From DAIQNV01 sp038748775 (GTDB taxonomy: Bacteria; Planctomycetota; Phycisphaerae; Phycisphaerales; UBA1924): a stretch of 64,000 nucleotides of DNA. Position 1 is the stretch's first letter. Every line of letters starts with the position of its first letter. Positions 24,443-33,231 of the stretch are shown here, in pieces. The notes beneath the pieces are model-generated. The model was not told where the DNA came from and made no database searches. It saw only the letters and a program-made list of their open reading frames with translations. Made by a program: the position numbers and the translations under genes. The DNA lies in contig JBCDIT010000002.1 of assembly GCA_038748775.1 (NCBI GenBank), positions 1-64,000 on the forward strand, in the 5' to 3' direction.

Positions 24443-26023
24443 TCAAGGACACCCTGCAACGAAGCTCGCGATGAACGCGTCGACGTCGGAGAGATCCGCC
24501 ACGCCGAAGGGCGCGACCAGGTCGGCGGGGCAGGGCGAGGGCGGGCCGTCGGGGCTGAACTCGAACGCGCCCTGATCGGGCTGGAACGGCTCGCCGATCG
24601 CCGCGGCTATGCGGGGGCGATCGAGGGCGTCGACCGGTAACGGCTCGCGGGTGTTGAGGTTCCCGTTGCGATCCAGAGCATCCGGACCGACCAGTTCATC
24701 GCTGCCTGCGTTGATCGAGGGCGAATCAGCGGAGAGCTGGAAGTCGAAACGCTCCGGGTTCACGAAGAGCGGGTCGGCGTCGATGTTGTTGGTGTCGGCG
24801 GTGTCCGAGCCGTCGAAGCCCTCGATGTTGTTGAAGTCGAAGATCACCCCGTCGAGGTCGGCGTTGAGCTGACCATGCGCGAAGCCTCGGAGAATGTTGT
24901 TCGCGACGACGCGGAAGCGGCCCTCGACGGCCAGTGCGCTCGCTTCGATGCCAAAGAACCCAGGGCCGACAAACGTGTTGTGTGTCAGCACGGCTCCGTC
25001 TGCGGGCGACCCCGATCGTGGATCGAGCTCGACCGGGGTGACCGACGTCTCGCGTCGCTCGACAACGACGTTGTTCGAGAACACGGCGCGCTGGGTCGAG
25101 ATGTACACCGCCGAAGCCTGCTGAGCGTCGCCATCGCGGAAGAAGCACCCCTGGACGGCTAACGCCGCGTCTCGGCCGGAGAACGTGTTCGATTCGAGGT
25201 AGAGGTCGCCCCCAGTGCTCGCGTCGTTGCCGATGAACTCTGAGTTGAGGATCCGGGCTGCGCCGTCTTGGACGTGGACGGCGCCCCCGAATCCTTGTGT
25301 CTGGTTGTCGGAAAACGTCGAGCCTGAGATACTCAGGATCACGCCGTTCGAAGCACTGATCGCGCCGCCGGACTGCGCCGACTCGTTTCCGCTGAACGAC
25401 GACCCTTGAACAACCAGTCTCGAGGCACGTGTCGAGATCGCGCCACCGCCTTGTCCTGCGTTCACGTCCCCGTTACTGGAGAAGCTCGTATTCACGATCT
25501 CAATGTCGCACGCGTTGCCGATCGAGATCGCGCCGCTGTTGTTTCCCTTGTCGATCCGCAAGAACCTCGAATCGCGGACGGTGCCGACGACCGCGGTCCC
25601 GAAGTCGATGCCCCGCTCGGCGTCTTCGAACGTCATGTCGATGAGGTTGACAGTCATGATGCGACCGATTTCAACGAGTCGGTCACCACTCCCAAACGGG
25701 GTCTCGTTCCCACGGAACGTAAGACCCTCGAGCGTCAGTTCCCCATCGGAGCTCGCGCTGAACAGCGTTCCGGGTGCTTGCTCGGGTGCCAGCATGACAA
25801 CGGTGGCGGACGGACCCTCGCTCGACCTGATCGTCAGAGTTCCATGAGGGCTGATCGTGTCGGTCGAGTACACCCCGGGCGCGAGGATGAGGACGTCGCC
25901 CGGCTCGGCACTATCAACGGCCTCCGCGAGGTTGTCGTTGGGTGTGAGGAAGACGTCCGCCGCGGACGCGGCTCCGGCGACGAGGGCAAGAACAGCGGGA
26001 ACAGCGGGAACATGGGTGTGCAT
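24443..26023 (-). CDS. Secreted right-handed beta-helix protein with GC-type dockerin
   Basis: 526 residues. Signal peptide to about residue 21 (ALVAGAASAA). The start of the mature chain (DVFLTPNDNLAEAVDSAEPG, GDVLILAPGVYSTDTISPHG) is that of pectate-lyase-like right-handed beta-helix proteins, followed by many coils with N-rich turns (VNTSFSSNGDVNAG, SGSTFSDNQTQGFGG). The region 470-490 (DALDRNGNLNTREPLPVDALDRPR) is a choice-of-anchor-like block. One dockerin half (VAPFGVADLSDVDAFIASF) and AGCP end the chain. Related in design to the next gene (26204). No catalytic residues were recognised, so polysaccharide binding or cleavage is open. Confidence 0.85.
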   Translation of the reverse strand: MHTHVPAVPAVLALVAGAASAADVFLTPNDNLAEAVDSAEPGDVLILAPGVYSTDTISPHGTLTIRSSEGPSATVVMLAPEQAPGTLFSASSDGELTLEGLTFRGNETPFGSGDRLVEIGRIMTVNLIDMTFEDAERGIDFGTAVVGTVRDSRFLRIDKGNNSGAISIGNACDIEIVNTSFSSNGDVNAGQGGGAISTRASRLVVQGSSFSGNESAQSGGAISASNGVILSISGSTFSDNQTQGFGGAVHVQDGAARILNSEFIGNDASTGGDLYLESNTFSGRDAALAVQGCFFRDGDAQQASAVYISTQRAVFSNNVVVERRETSVTPVELDPRSGSPADGAVLTHNTFVGPGFFGIEASALAVEGRFRVVANNILRGFAHGQLNADLDGVIFDFNNIEGFDGSDTADTNNIDADPLFVNPERFDFQLSADSPSINAGSDELVGPDALDRNGNLNTREPLPVDALDRPRIAAAIGEPFQPDQGAFEFSPDGPPSPCPADLVAPFGVADLSDVDAFIASFVAGCP

Positions 26024-26203
26024 GTCGTGGCTCCAGATGTGGCCGGACCCCCAGCGGCCCGGTCGGAACCCCCACAGGGGAGGTGTACGGTCATCGAGAC
26101 CCAGCGTTGCTTGGTCTACACCAATTCGCGCGTTGTTTCTGTGAAGAATCGATGAGCCTCGGTGGAGCGTGATTCAGTTCAACTCTGGGTGATGTTCTCT
26201 TCG

Positions 26204-27745
26204 TTACGGGCACGCCGCGAGGAAACTCGCCACGAAGGCGTCAACATCGCTGAGATCGACAACGCCGAAGGGTTCGACGAGGTCCGCCGGCGTACAAGGC
26301 GTCGCGACGGTCTGAGCAAACTCGAACGCGCCCTGATCGGGGTTGGTAATCGTGCCGCCGATCGACGCCCGGCGAGGAGCGCCGTCTGAATCGACGGGGA
26401 TCGGCTCGAATGTGTTCAGATCGCCATCTCGGTCGAGCGCGTCGCGACCGCTGAGATCGGGCGAGCCGGCATCGATAGAAGGTGACCCGGGGCTCAGCCG
26501 GAAATCGAGTGCCGCGACATCAGCGAAGAGCGGATCGGCGTCGATGTTCGTCCCGGAGGCGTCGAACCCCTCGATGTTATTGAACTCGATCGCGAGTCCC
26601 GCGGTGAACAGGATGTCGTCGAAGAACGGCTCGCTGAACCCTCGGACGACGTTGTTGCTCACGAGCGTCGGGGCACCGCCGATGGCGGTGCCTCGGGCGT
26701 CTGCGCCGAACGCACCGGGTCCGACGATCGTGTTGTGGCTCACGACCACCTCTCGACCGAGACCGGCCCCGATAAACATCGCGACATCCGGAGCGTCGGG
26801 CCCCCGCTGAACAACCACGTTGTTCGTGAAGCTCACAAACGCCCCGGCGAGCGCCAGCGTGTCGCTGTTTCCGCGGTTGTCGATAAACACGGAGTCCTGA
26901 ACGCTGAGGGCTCGATCTCCGACGCTCGCGAGGATCGCGGCGCCGTTGGCGGTTCCGCCCACCGTGTTGGCCTCGAAAACGGAGTCGAGAATACGCACCG
27001 TCGCCGACGAGACGTCGATCGCGCCGCCCTGATCTGAAGTGTTCCGCCGGAACACGCTCCGCGACACCGTGAGAGACCCTCGGGTCTCCGGCTCCCCTTC
27101 GAAGAAAATCGCGGCCCCGGAGTCGTCCGTCGTGTTGTCCTCAAAAAGGCACTGATCGAACGACGCGTTGGTCGAATCCGAAAGGCTCACACTCCGCCCA
27201 GACCCGTCGAAGTTCCGGAACACACACCCGTCGAACACGGCCTGCGCCGAGCCGAAGAGGTTGACCGCGGCGAGGTCGGTGAACCCGTCGAACGAACAGT
27301 TTTTGAAGGTGACGTCCGATCGCTCCGCCAGCGAGAAGCCCCAGCCGGGACCCTCAAACCGGCAGTCGGTCGCGACGATCCGTACGTCGTCGCTCTCGTA
27401 TGCCACGAGCCCGGACGCCCTCGACGGAGTCGAGTGAATGCCCCGGAGCGTGATGCCTTCGAACACCAACACGCCGGCTTCGCTCCCTGCGAACAACAGA
27501 CGTTCTTCATCGGCGAGCGTAATCACCGTCGCTTCGGGGCCATCGGTCGACCGGATCGTGAAGTTCGGAGCGATCAGGCTCGTCGTCTCGACGACATACT
27601 CGCCCGGACCGAGGACGAAAACCGACCCGCTCTCCGCCCCGAAGAGCAGCGAACCGAGATCATCGTCCGGCGTGACGAAGACCTCGGAAGCGCCGGCGGT
27701 CCCGGCGAGCGCGACAAGGACAGATGCCAAAGCGATCGTCTTCAT
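26204..27745 (-). CDS. Secreted right-handed beta-helix protein with GC-type dockerin (paralog)
   Basis: 513 residues; cggagga five bases before the ATG. Signal peptide (MKTIALASVLVALAGTAGAS). It shares with the 24443 gene the start (EVFVTPDDDLGSLLFGAESG; GSVFVLGPGEYVVETTSLIA), beta-helix coils, the region DALDRDGDLNTFEPIPVDSDGA and a single dockerin half (VEPFGVVDLSDVDAFVASF) ending AACP. The two are adjacent, same strand, and clearly duplicates that have diverged. The ending ACP instead of GCP is a small variation. Surface or matrix role inferred. Confidence 0.85.
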   Translation of the reverse strand: MKTIALASVLVALAGTAGASEVFVTPDDDLGSLLFGAESGSVFVLGPGEYVVETTSLIAPNFTIRSTDGPEATVITLADEERLLFAGSEAGVLVFEGITLRGIHSTPSRASGLVAYESDDVRIVATDCRFEGPGWGFSLAERSDVTFKNCSFDGFTDLAAVNLFGSAQAVFDGCVFRNFDGSGRSVSLSDSTNASFDQCLFEDNTTDDSGAAIFFEGEPETRGSLTVSRSVFRRNTSDQGGAIDVSSATVRILDSVFEANTVGGTANGAAILASVGDRALSVQDSVFIDNRGNSDTLALAGAFVSFTNNVVVQRGPDAPDVAMFIGAGLGREVVVSHNTIVGPGAFGADARGTAIGGAPTLVSNNVVRGFSEPFFDDILFTAGLAIEFNNIEGFDASGTNIDADPLFADVAALDFRLSPGSPSIDAGSPDLSGRDALDRDGDLNTFEPIPVDSDGAPRRASIGGTITNPDQGAFEFAQTVATPCTPADLVEPFGVVDLSDVDAFVASFLAACP

Positions 27746-27793
27746 GTGTTCCTCCGATAAATCTCAGACCCCGTGGACGCAGCGTATCAATGT

Positions 27794-27930
27794 TTGGTTT
27801 TCAATGGAATCCTGTTTTCTATGGACTTGGTGTTCTCGGGGCGACTGATGAGCGCGAGAACGCGCTTTGGGCAGCGACCTCTCCTACCCTCGCGGACCAG
27901 GAGTGAGGAACCCCATCATAAGGGAGGTGT
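27794..27930 (+). promoter_or_regulatory. Possible promoter and structured leader of sat
   Basis: ttggtt (27794-27799) and ttctat (27817-27822) are 17 bases apart. The transcript from there to the sat start would be about 105 bases long and contain a hairpin agcgcg-agaa-cgcgct (27851-27866) and a stem ctcct / aggag (27881-27903). No known riboswitch was recognised. Confidence 0.3.
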
Positions 27931-27935
27931 CAGGT

Positions 27936-29120
27936 ATGTCCGGTCTCATCGCGCCGCTCGGCGGCACCCTTGTCAACCGTGTTGTCGACAACGCAAAGGC
28001 GGCTGAGCTTCGCAAAGAAGCCGAAGGCCTGACCCGTATCGACCTCTCCGCCAAGCAGTCCTGCGACGTCGAGATGATCTCGATCGGCGCGTTCAGCCCG
28101 CTCACCGGCTTCATGGGCGAGAAGGACTTCAACAGCGTCATCGACAGCATGAAGCTGGCCGATGGCACCATCTGGCCCATCCCGATCACGCTCAGCGTGG
28201 CCGAGGGCACCGCCAAGGCGGGCGACCGCGTCGCCCTCTACGCCAAGAACAGCAAGGGTGAGGACGTTCTCCAGGCGGTCATGACCGTCGAGGAAACCTT
28301 CGCCCACGACACGGCCAAAGAGTCGACCATCTTCTTCAACAACGCCTCGGATGACGACGGCAAACACCCGGGCGCCGAGGCGGTGAAGGCCGAGGGCGCG
28401 CTCTGCCTCGCCGGCCCGCTCGAGACCGTCACCACGTGCGTCGACCCGGACGGCCCGGAGGCCTTCCTCGACCACCGGCTGACCCCGGCGCAGACCCGCG
28501 CCGCGTTCGAGGCCAAGGGCTGGAAGACGGTCGCCGCGTTCCAGACGCGCAACCCGATCCACCGCGCCCACGAGTACCTGTGCAAGTGTGCGACCGAGAT
28601 CTGCGACGGCCTGCTGGTCCACCCGCTCGTCGGCGAGACCAAGCCGGGCGACATCCCCGCCGATGTCCGCATGCGGTGCTACGAGAAGCTGATCAGCGAG
28701 TACTTCGTCGCCGATCGCACCCTGCTGACCGTCATGCCCGCCGCGATGCGGTACGCCGGACCGCGTGAGGCGATCTTGCACGCCGTCGTCCGCCGCAACT
28801 ACGGCGTCACCCACTTCATCGTGGGCCGCGACCACGCCGGAGTCGGCAGCTACTACGGGACCTACGACGCCCAGAACATCTTCGACCAGCTCGACAAGGA
28901 CGCGCTGGCGATCGAGCCGCTCAAGTTCGAGCACGCGGCCTACAGCAAGAAGGCCCAGGGCATGGTCTCGGGCAAGACCTTCCCGAAGATCGAGGGCGAC
29001 CAGATCTTCCTGAGCGGCACCAAGGTCCGCGAGATGCTGGCCAAGGGCGAGCGTCCGCCGGGCGAGTTCACCCGCCCGGAAGTCGCCGACATCCTCATCG
29101 AGTGGGCGACGAGCAAGTAA
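27936..29120 (+). CDS. sat: Sulfate adenylyltransferase (ATP sulfurylase)
   Basis: 394 residues. It makes APS from ATP and sulfate. The hallmark motifs are visible: FQTRNPIHRAHEYLCK (QxRNPxHxAHE, about residue 205), HPLVGETKPGD, MRYAGPREAILHAVVRRNYG, and FIVGRDHAGVGSYYGTYDAQ. Length matches single-domain Sat with no fused APS kinase. The start at 27936 has agggaggt eight bases upstream; 27867 is an in-frame alternative without support. A strong terminator follows. With SulP upstream and PAPS-type sulfotransferases downstream, it may feed sulfation; the APS kinase needed for PAPS is not in this window. Confidence 0.96.
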   Translation: MSGLIAPLGGTLVNRVVDNAKAAELRKEAEGLTRIDLSAKQSCDVEMISIGAFSPLTGFMGEKDFNSVIDSMKLADGTIWPIPITLSVAEGTAKAGDRVALYAKNSKGEDVLQAVMTVEETFAHDTAKESTIFFNNASDDDGKHPGAEAVKAEGALCLAGPLETVTTCVDPDGPEAFLDHRLTPAQTRAAFEAKGWKTVAAFQTRNPIHRAHEYLCKCATEICDGLLVHPLVGETKPGDIPADVRMRCYEKLISEYFVADRTLLTVMPAAMRYAGPREAILHAVVRRNYGVTHFIVGRDHAGVGSYYGTYDAQNIFDQLDKDALAIEPLKFEHAAYSKKAQGMVSGKTFPKIEGDQIFLSGTKVREMLAKGERPPGEFTRPEVADILIEWATSK

Positions 29121-29144
29121 CGCTCGCCGACTGACCGACTCTTG

Positions 29145-29179
29145 CAAGAGCCCGGCACACGCCGGGCTCTTGTTCTTTT
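29145..29179 (+). terminator. Rho-independent terminator of sat
   Basis: Stem caagagcccggc / gccgggctcttg (12 bp, loop acac) followed by ttctttt, 24 bases past the sat stop. Confidence 0.9.
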
Positions 29180-29622
29180 GGGACTTCGACCGCATCGGGT
29201 GGCGTGGTTGGCGAAGCCAAAGGCTTCGCCAGCCACGAACGGGGGCGGTGGAAGTCGAGCCGTCCGTGAACTCGGGCCGCCCGTTCGTGGGCTTCGCTGC
29301 GCTCAGACCACGGCACCGAGCGCCAGTGAGGCTTCGCGCAGACAAGCCCGATCCGCGAACGAGGCAACTCCTTGTCCTCTTGTTCTGCCCGCCCTCGTGT
29401 CTCTGGGACGCGTTGACGAAGGAAGAGACCGAGATCACGAAGAACGCTTCGCTCGGGAGTTCCCTTGCTTGCGCTGCGGGCTCGTCTGCGCAACTCGCGA
29501 TTGCTACCAACCGAGCGAGCCGAGGAGTTCCGCGCGCTCGAGTTGTTCGCATACGGCAACGTCATCGGGGTGTGAAGACGACAGATCACGAAATTCCTGC
29601 ATCGCGCGTGCCGGCGTCTCGG
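29180..29622. other. Intergenic region with a 16-bp hairpin, no convincing gene
   Basis: The only structure is a long hairpin at 29203-29237: cgtgg-t-tggcgaagcc, loop aaa, ggcttcgcca-g-ccacg, 16 pairs including one G-U. It lacks a T run so it is not a terminator. Translations on both strands are low-complexity and do not look like protein. It may be a decayed mobile fragment, but I cannot identify one. Confidence 0.5.
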
Positions 29623-30291
29623 TCACGTGCTCAGATCGGTGTCGTCCCAGGCAACCCCCGGCGAGAGGCACCACGTCAGAGCGTGCCTTCGTTCTTGCAC
29701 AACGCCGCCGTTGGCCTGGGCGTCGAAGCTCTCGGGAATCGTGTCGGCGCCGCTAAACAGAGCCGAGCGGGCCACGTTGTGAACGCAATAGAAACGGTCT
29801 TCGAGCGTGACGACCTCTTCGAGTGAGCGGAGCTTGAGGTTGGCGAGCGTCGCGTCGTACTCGGGCTTGACGAAGGCCTTGTACGCCGCGACTTGGTCCT
29901 CTTCGCCGAAGAAGTCGCCGGTGAACTCGGGCTCTCGGGACATCCCGAGTACCCAGGCCAGCGTGTAGAGGTGCTCGGTCTTCCACCCGAACTCGCTGCC
30001 GAACTCCATCGATGCCTCGGATCTGGGGCATTCAAACACGCTCATCTCTTCCGACGACAAGCCGGCGACCGCGTCAACGCGGTCGCGCTCGTGAATCAAC
30101 GTCGCGTCGCTGAACCTCTCGACCGGGGCATACACCCAACGGACAGCCACGTCGAGTGCCCAGAGCCGCCCGAACACCTCGTCTTGGGACCGCAGAGTTG
30201 TGGGTTCCCCCAGCGGAAGCAACGGAGCCGGGCGGAAGCCATGCTCCGTGAGCAGTTCGAGGTTCGCGCTACGGATGAGGTTCAGATCCAT
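29623..30291 (-). CDS. DUF4272 domain protein
   Basis: 222 residues from ATG 30291 (MDLNLIRSANLELLTEHGFRPA). The opening NLELLTEHGFRPA, the central LWALDVAVRWVYAP and the closing VVQERRHALTWCL match the DUF4272 pattern, a family of unknown function common in diverse bacteria. The frame stays open to ATG 30333, which is directly preceded by taggag; this would add 14 residues (MRQQPMLWFRYAQH) that are not family-like. The gene stands alone between a non-coding region and a divergent hypothetical. Confidence 0.65.
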   Translation of the reverse strand: MDLNLIRSANLELLTEHGFRPAPLLPLGEPTTLRSQDEVFGRLWALDVAVRWVYAPVERFSDATLIHERDRVDAVAGLSSEEMSVFECPRSEASMEFGSEFGWKTEHLYTLAWVLGMSREPEFTGDFFGEEDQVAAYKAFVKPEYDATLANLKLRSLEEVVTLEDRFYCVHNVARSALFSGADTIPESFDAQANGGVVQERRHALTWCLSPGVAWDDTDLST

Positions 30292-30412
30292 GTGTTGAGC
30301 GTAGCGAAACCACAACATCGGTTGTTGTCTCATCTCCTAGACTCGATCTCGGGTCCTTCGCGACTTTGACACCCCCCGGGTCTTTGGGAACACACACGAC
30401 GAGGACAACGTC

Positions 30413-30880
30413 ATGCCGCGTGAGTCGCACGAAAGCAGTTGGAAGAGCACGATCGAGTTGGCGGGAGCCAAACTGCCCACCACACTCGAGGGGCGTCGCG
30501 AAACACTGCTCGGCGCCATCAGCACGCGGTATGAGCCCATTGTCGCTGAGGTTGCCCGGGGAGAGGCGAGGGGGAACCTGGAGAAGATCAAGAAATTCCG
30601 CGACTTTCTGACCCAGCCCGAGGTGCCCTGGCCGCGTCCCGAAGCCGAGGGCGCCACCCGTGGCGGGCTGACACGCGAGCAGCGGGCCGAGGTCGACGCA
30701 GCCATCGGTCAGATGAAATCGTTGCTGACGGACAACTTGTCCAAGATGGCGTCGAGCACTCCCCCAGCGCGCTGGCCCGAGCAGAACGTCATCGATGCGC
30801 TTGCCGGCAATGGCAACACGATCGATGAAGGCGACTTCGTCATCACCTTCGACTGGGTCACCGACCCAGGGAACAGTTAA
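30413..30880 (+). CDS. Hypothetical protein
   Basis: 155 residues, no signal peptide or membrane segment. It looks soluble, mostly helical and charged (LEGRRETLLGAISTRYEPIV, ARGNLEKIKKFRDFL), with an acidic C-terminus ending in FVITFDWVTDPGNS. I do not recognise the family. gagga lies about 7 bases before the ATG. Its stop (TAA 30878-30880) is interlocked with the stop of the convergent kinase (TAA read from 30879-30877), the two sharing ttaa. Confidence 0.6.
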   Translation: MPRESHESSWKSTIELAGAKLPTTLEGRRETLLGAISTRYEPIVAEVARGEARGNLEKIKKFRDFLTQPEVPWPRPEAEGATRGGLTREQRAEVDAAIGQMKSLLTDNLSKMASSTPPARWPEQNVIDALAGNGNTIDEGDFVITFDWVTDPGNS

Positions 30881-33147
30881 CCGTCGAACACCCGTTCGAT
30901 CAGGACGCGAGCTGGGTCGGGCTCGCGGACCACGTTCAAGGGATCGAGCTCTACCAGAATCGCCCGCTCCGCAGCCGCGGCGTCGGGATCGGCGTGCTCC
31001 AGGGTCTCGACCAGCCGCGCACGGAGCACGACCTCGCGGCGGTTGGCCGGTTGGCCTTCGCCCAGCTTCTGCCTTTGCAAGCGGATCCCTTCGCGGAAAT
31101 CGGCGATGGCTTCGTCGGTGCGTCCCGCCGCCAGTCGCGCGCGGGCTCGGTTGGCTCGGAGTGTGATCGAGGGCGTAGACGTTTCGCTGAGCTGGGTATC
31201 GGCCTGCTCGATGCGTTCGGTCGCGACCCGTTCTGCTTCGAGCGCCGCCGCTTCGTCGCCCGCCTCGGCGAGGTCGGCGAGCGTGCGGACAACCGCCGAC
31301 GCGGCGTTGAGCGGGAGAGGGCCCTTTGTGTCGAGGGCTGACGCGTCTTCGAGAACCCGTCTTGCCAGGTCGAGGTTCTCGCGGCGGCGATCGAGATCGG
31401 GCGTCGCGTACCCCTCGATGACCGAGGCCGCGTCGATCGCGCTGATGCGTGCGCTGATGGTCCATCGCGACTCGTACGAATCGGCGGCGGCATGGAGCTC
31501 GACAAGCCGCTTGAACGCTTCGAGCGCCTGCTCATACTCGCCCAAGTCCGTGCGGCAGACCGCCCAGGATGAACGGACGGTCAGCGGGAAACCGTGACTG
31601 GTTCCGAACTCCGCCTCTGCGAGCGGGAGTAGCGCCGCGTAAGCCTTGTCTGCGTCTTCGGGCCGTCCCGCTCTTCGCAGTGACGCGGCGATCGTCATGC
31701 GATTGAACAGCGCGGGGGGCCCGGTGAAGTTGGCTTGGCTGTAGAGACGGTCGGCTTGCTGGGCGACGCCCAACGCGTCGGCGTCTCGACCCGACTCGTA
31801 GAACACCCGGGCCAGTTCGGCCATAAGGTCTCCGCTAGAGGCGGGGTCGAGGTCGAACTCTTCGAGTTTCGACAGGGCCGCGCCGACCGCTTCGATGACG
31901 CTGATCTCCGGGCCTTTGTTGCGGGGCCTCGCCTCGTGGATCACCTCCAGGACGAAGGCCCGGAACCGGGCTTCCTGCTCGACCGCTTCGTTGCCTCGGG
32001 CGACGACCGCGATCGAGATCGCGGCGGCGATGCCAACAACCATCGCGAAGGCGGTCACGGTGGCGATCGCGCCGCGGTGTCGTCTGACGTACTTGCCAAC
32101 GCGGTAGCTGACGCTCGGGGGGCCGGCGAGGACCGGCTCACCCTTGAGGAACCGCTCGATGTCGTCTCCTAGGGCCGCTGCCGATTGGTAGCGGCGCGAC
32201 CTGTCCTTTTCGAGGCACTTCATCACGACCCAGTCGAGGTCGTTCTTGAGCGCTCTCGCGGTCGACCTAACGTCGCTCTTCGCGTTCGGATTGTCCCGTC
32301 GCGCCATCGATTCGAGGAGTTTGGTGCTCGGGCGTGCCGGCTCCGCCTCCGCGAGATAGCGGTTGAGCTGGCTCCAGTTCACTTCACGCAGATCAAACGG
32401 CCGGTGCCCGGTGAGCAGTTCATAGAGCGTGACGCCCAGGCTGTATACGTCGGCGCGGGTGTCGATGTCTCTGGTGTCGCCCTCGGCCTGCTCTGGCGCC
32501 ATGTACTCGGGCGTCCCGATGATGTGGCCCTGCGCCGTGTGGAACGGCTTCATGCCCGCCGCTTCGTTGAGCGCCTTGGCGACGCCGAAGTCGATGACTT
32601 TCGCCACCGGCTGTTGATCGACCTCGCGCACGAGGATGTTGGTGGGCTTGATGTCACGGTGGATCACGCCCTTGGTGTGCGCGTGCTGCACAGCCTGGCA
32701 CACCTGGGCGAAGACCCCGAGCACGGAGCGCAAACCGAGCTTCTTGCGGTGGCAATAGTCGGTGATGGGCTCGCCCGGGACGTACTCCATCACGAAGTAG
32801 GGCAGGCCCCTGTCCGTCGATCCCCCGTCGAGCACGCGCGCGATATTCGGATGGTCCATCACCCCGAGCGCGTGCCGCTCCGCCTCGAACCGCGAGAGCA
32901 CGGCGTCGGAGTCCATCCCGGGCTTGATGACTTTAATCGCCACCCGACGACGGATCGGTTCGTGCTGCTCGGCCAGCCAGACCACTCCGAACCCGCCGTA
33001 GCCGATGACCTCGAGCAGGTAGAACGCTCCGACCGCGTCGCCCGGGGTCAGGCCGACTTCGGCGCGCGGTTCGCCCTCGGCGTGAGTAATGGTCTCGGGT
33101 TCGTTACCGAGCGATTCGGAGGTTTCGGGTCGTTCGTGGTGGTCCAT
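30877..33147 (-). CDS. Hanks-type Ser/Thr protein kinase with membrane segment and TPR-like region
   Basis: 756 residues from ATG 33147 (ggag six bases upstream); an in-frame GTG at 33183 is less likely. The kinase domain (about 40-310) has the glycine loop IGYGGFGVVW, VAIKVI (ATP-binding Lys), catalytic HRDIKPTNIL, DFGVAK and the APE-like GTPEYMAPEQ. One transmembrane helix lies near residue 375 (GAIATVTAFAMVVGIAAAISIAVVA). The remaining 370 residues are Ala-rich helices in TPR-like pairs (VAQQADRLYSQ, YEQALEAFKRLVEL, ADTQLSETST). The extracytoplasmic helices may sense protein partners. Convergent with the hypothetical gene at 30413. Confidence 0.93.
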   Translation of the reverse strand: MDHHERPETSESLGNEPETITHAEGEPRAEVGLTPGDAVGAFYLLEVIGYGGFGVVWLAEQHEPIRRRVAIKVIKPGMDSDAVLSRFEAERHALGVMDHPNIARVLDGGSTDRGLPYFVMEYVPGEPITDYCHRKKLGLRSVLGVFAQVCQAVQHAHTKGVIHRDIKPTNILVREVDQQPVAKVIDFGVAKALNEAAGMKPFHTAQGHIIGTPEYMAPEQAEGDTRDIDTRADVYSLGVTLYELLTGHRPFDLREVNWSQLNRYLAEAEPARPSTKLLESMARRDNPNAKSDVRSTARALKNDLDWVVMKCLEKDRSRRYQSAAALGDDIERFLKGEPVLAGPPSVSYRVGKYVRRHRGAIATVTAFAMVVGIAAAISIAVVARGNEAVEQEARFRAFVLEVIHEARPRNKGPEISVIEAVGAALSKLEEFDLDPASSGDLMAELARVFYESGRDADALGVAQQADRLYSQANFTGPPALFNRMTIAASLRRAGRPEDADKAYAALLPLAEAEFGTSHGFPLTVRSSWAVCRTDLGEYEQALEAFKRLVELHAAADSYESRWTISARISAIDAASVIEGYATPDLDRRRENLDLARRVLEDASALDTKGPLPLNAASAVVRTLADLAEAGDEAAALEAERVATERIEQADTQLSETSTPSITLRANRARARLAAGRTDEAIADFREGIRLQRQKLGEGQPANRREVVLRARLVETLEHADPDAAAAERAILVELDPLNVVREPDPARVLIERVFDG

Positions 33148-33231
33148 AGCCTGCTCCGCTGCCGCTCTCAGAGCGTCAACCACGGCTCAGTTGTACGCGT
33201 TTCTGCTCTTTGGTGTCGCCGGATGGTGGGT

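Noticed and set aside
27845..27872. Hammerhead-like CTGATGA before sat
   Set aside because: CTGATGA and a short stem are present, but the required GAAA after stem II is missing (TTTG instead).
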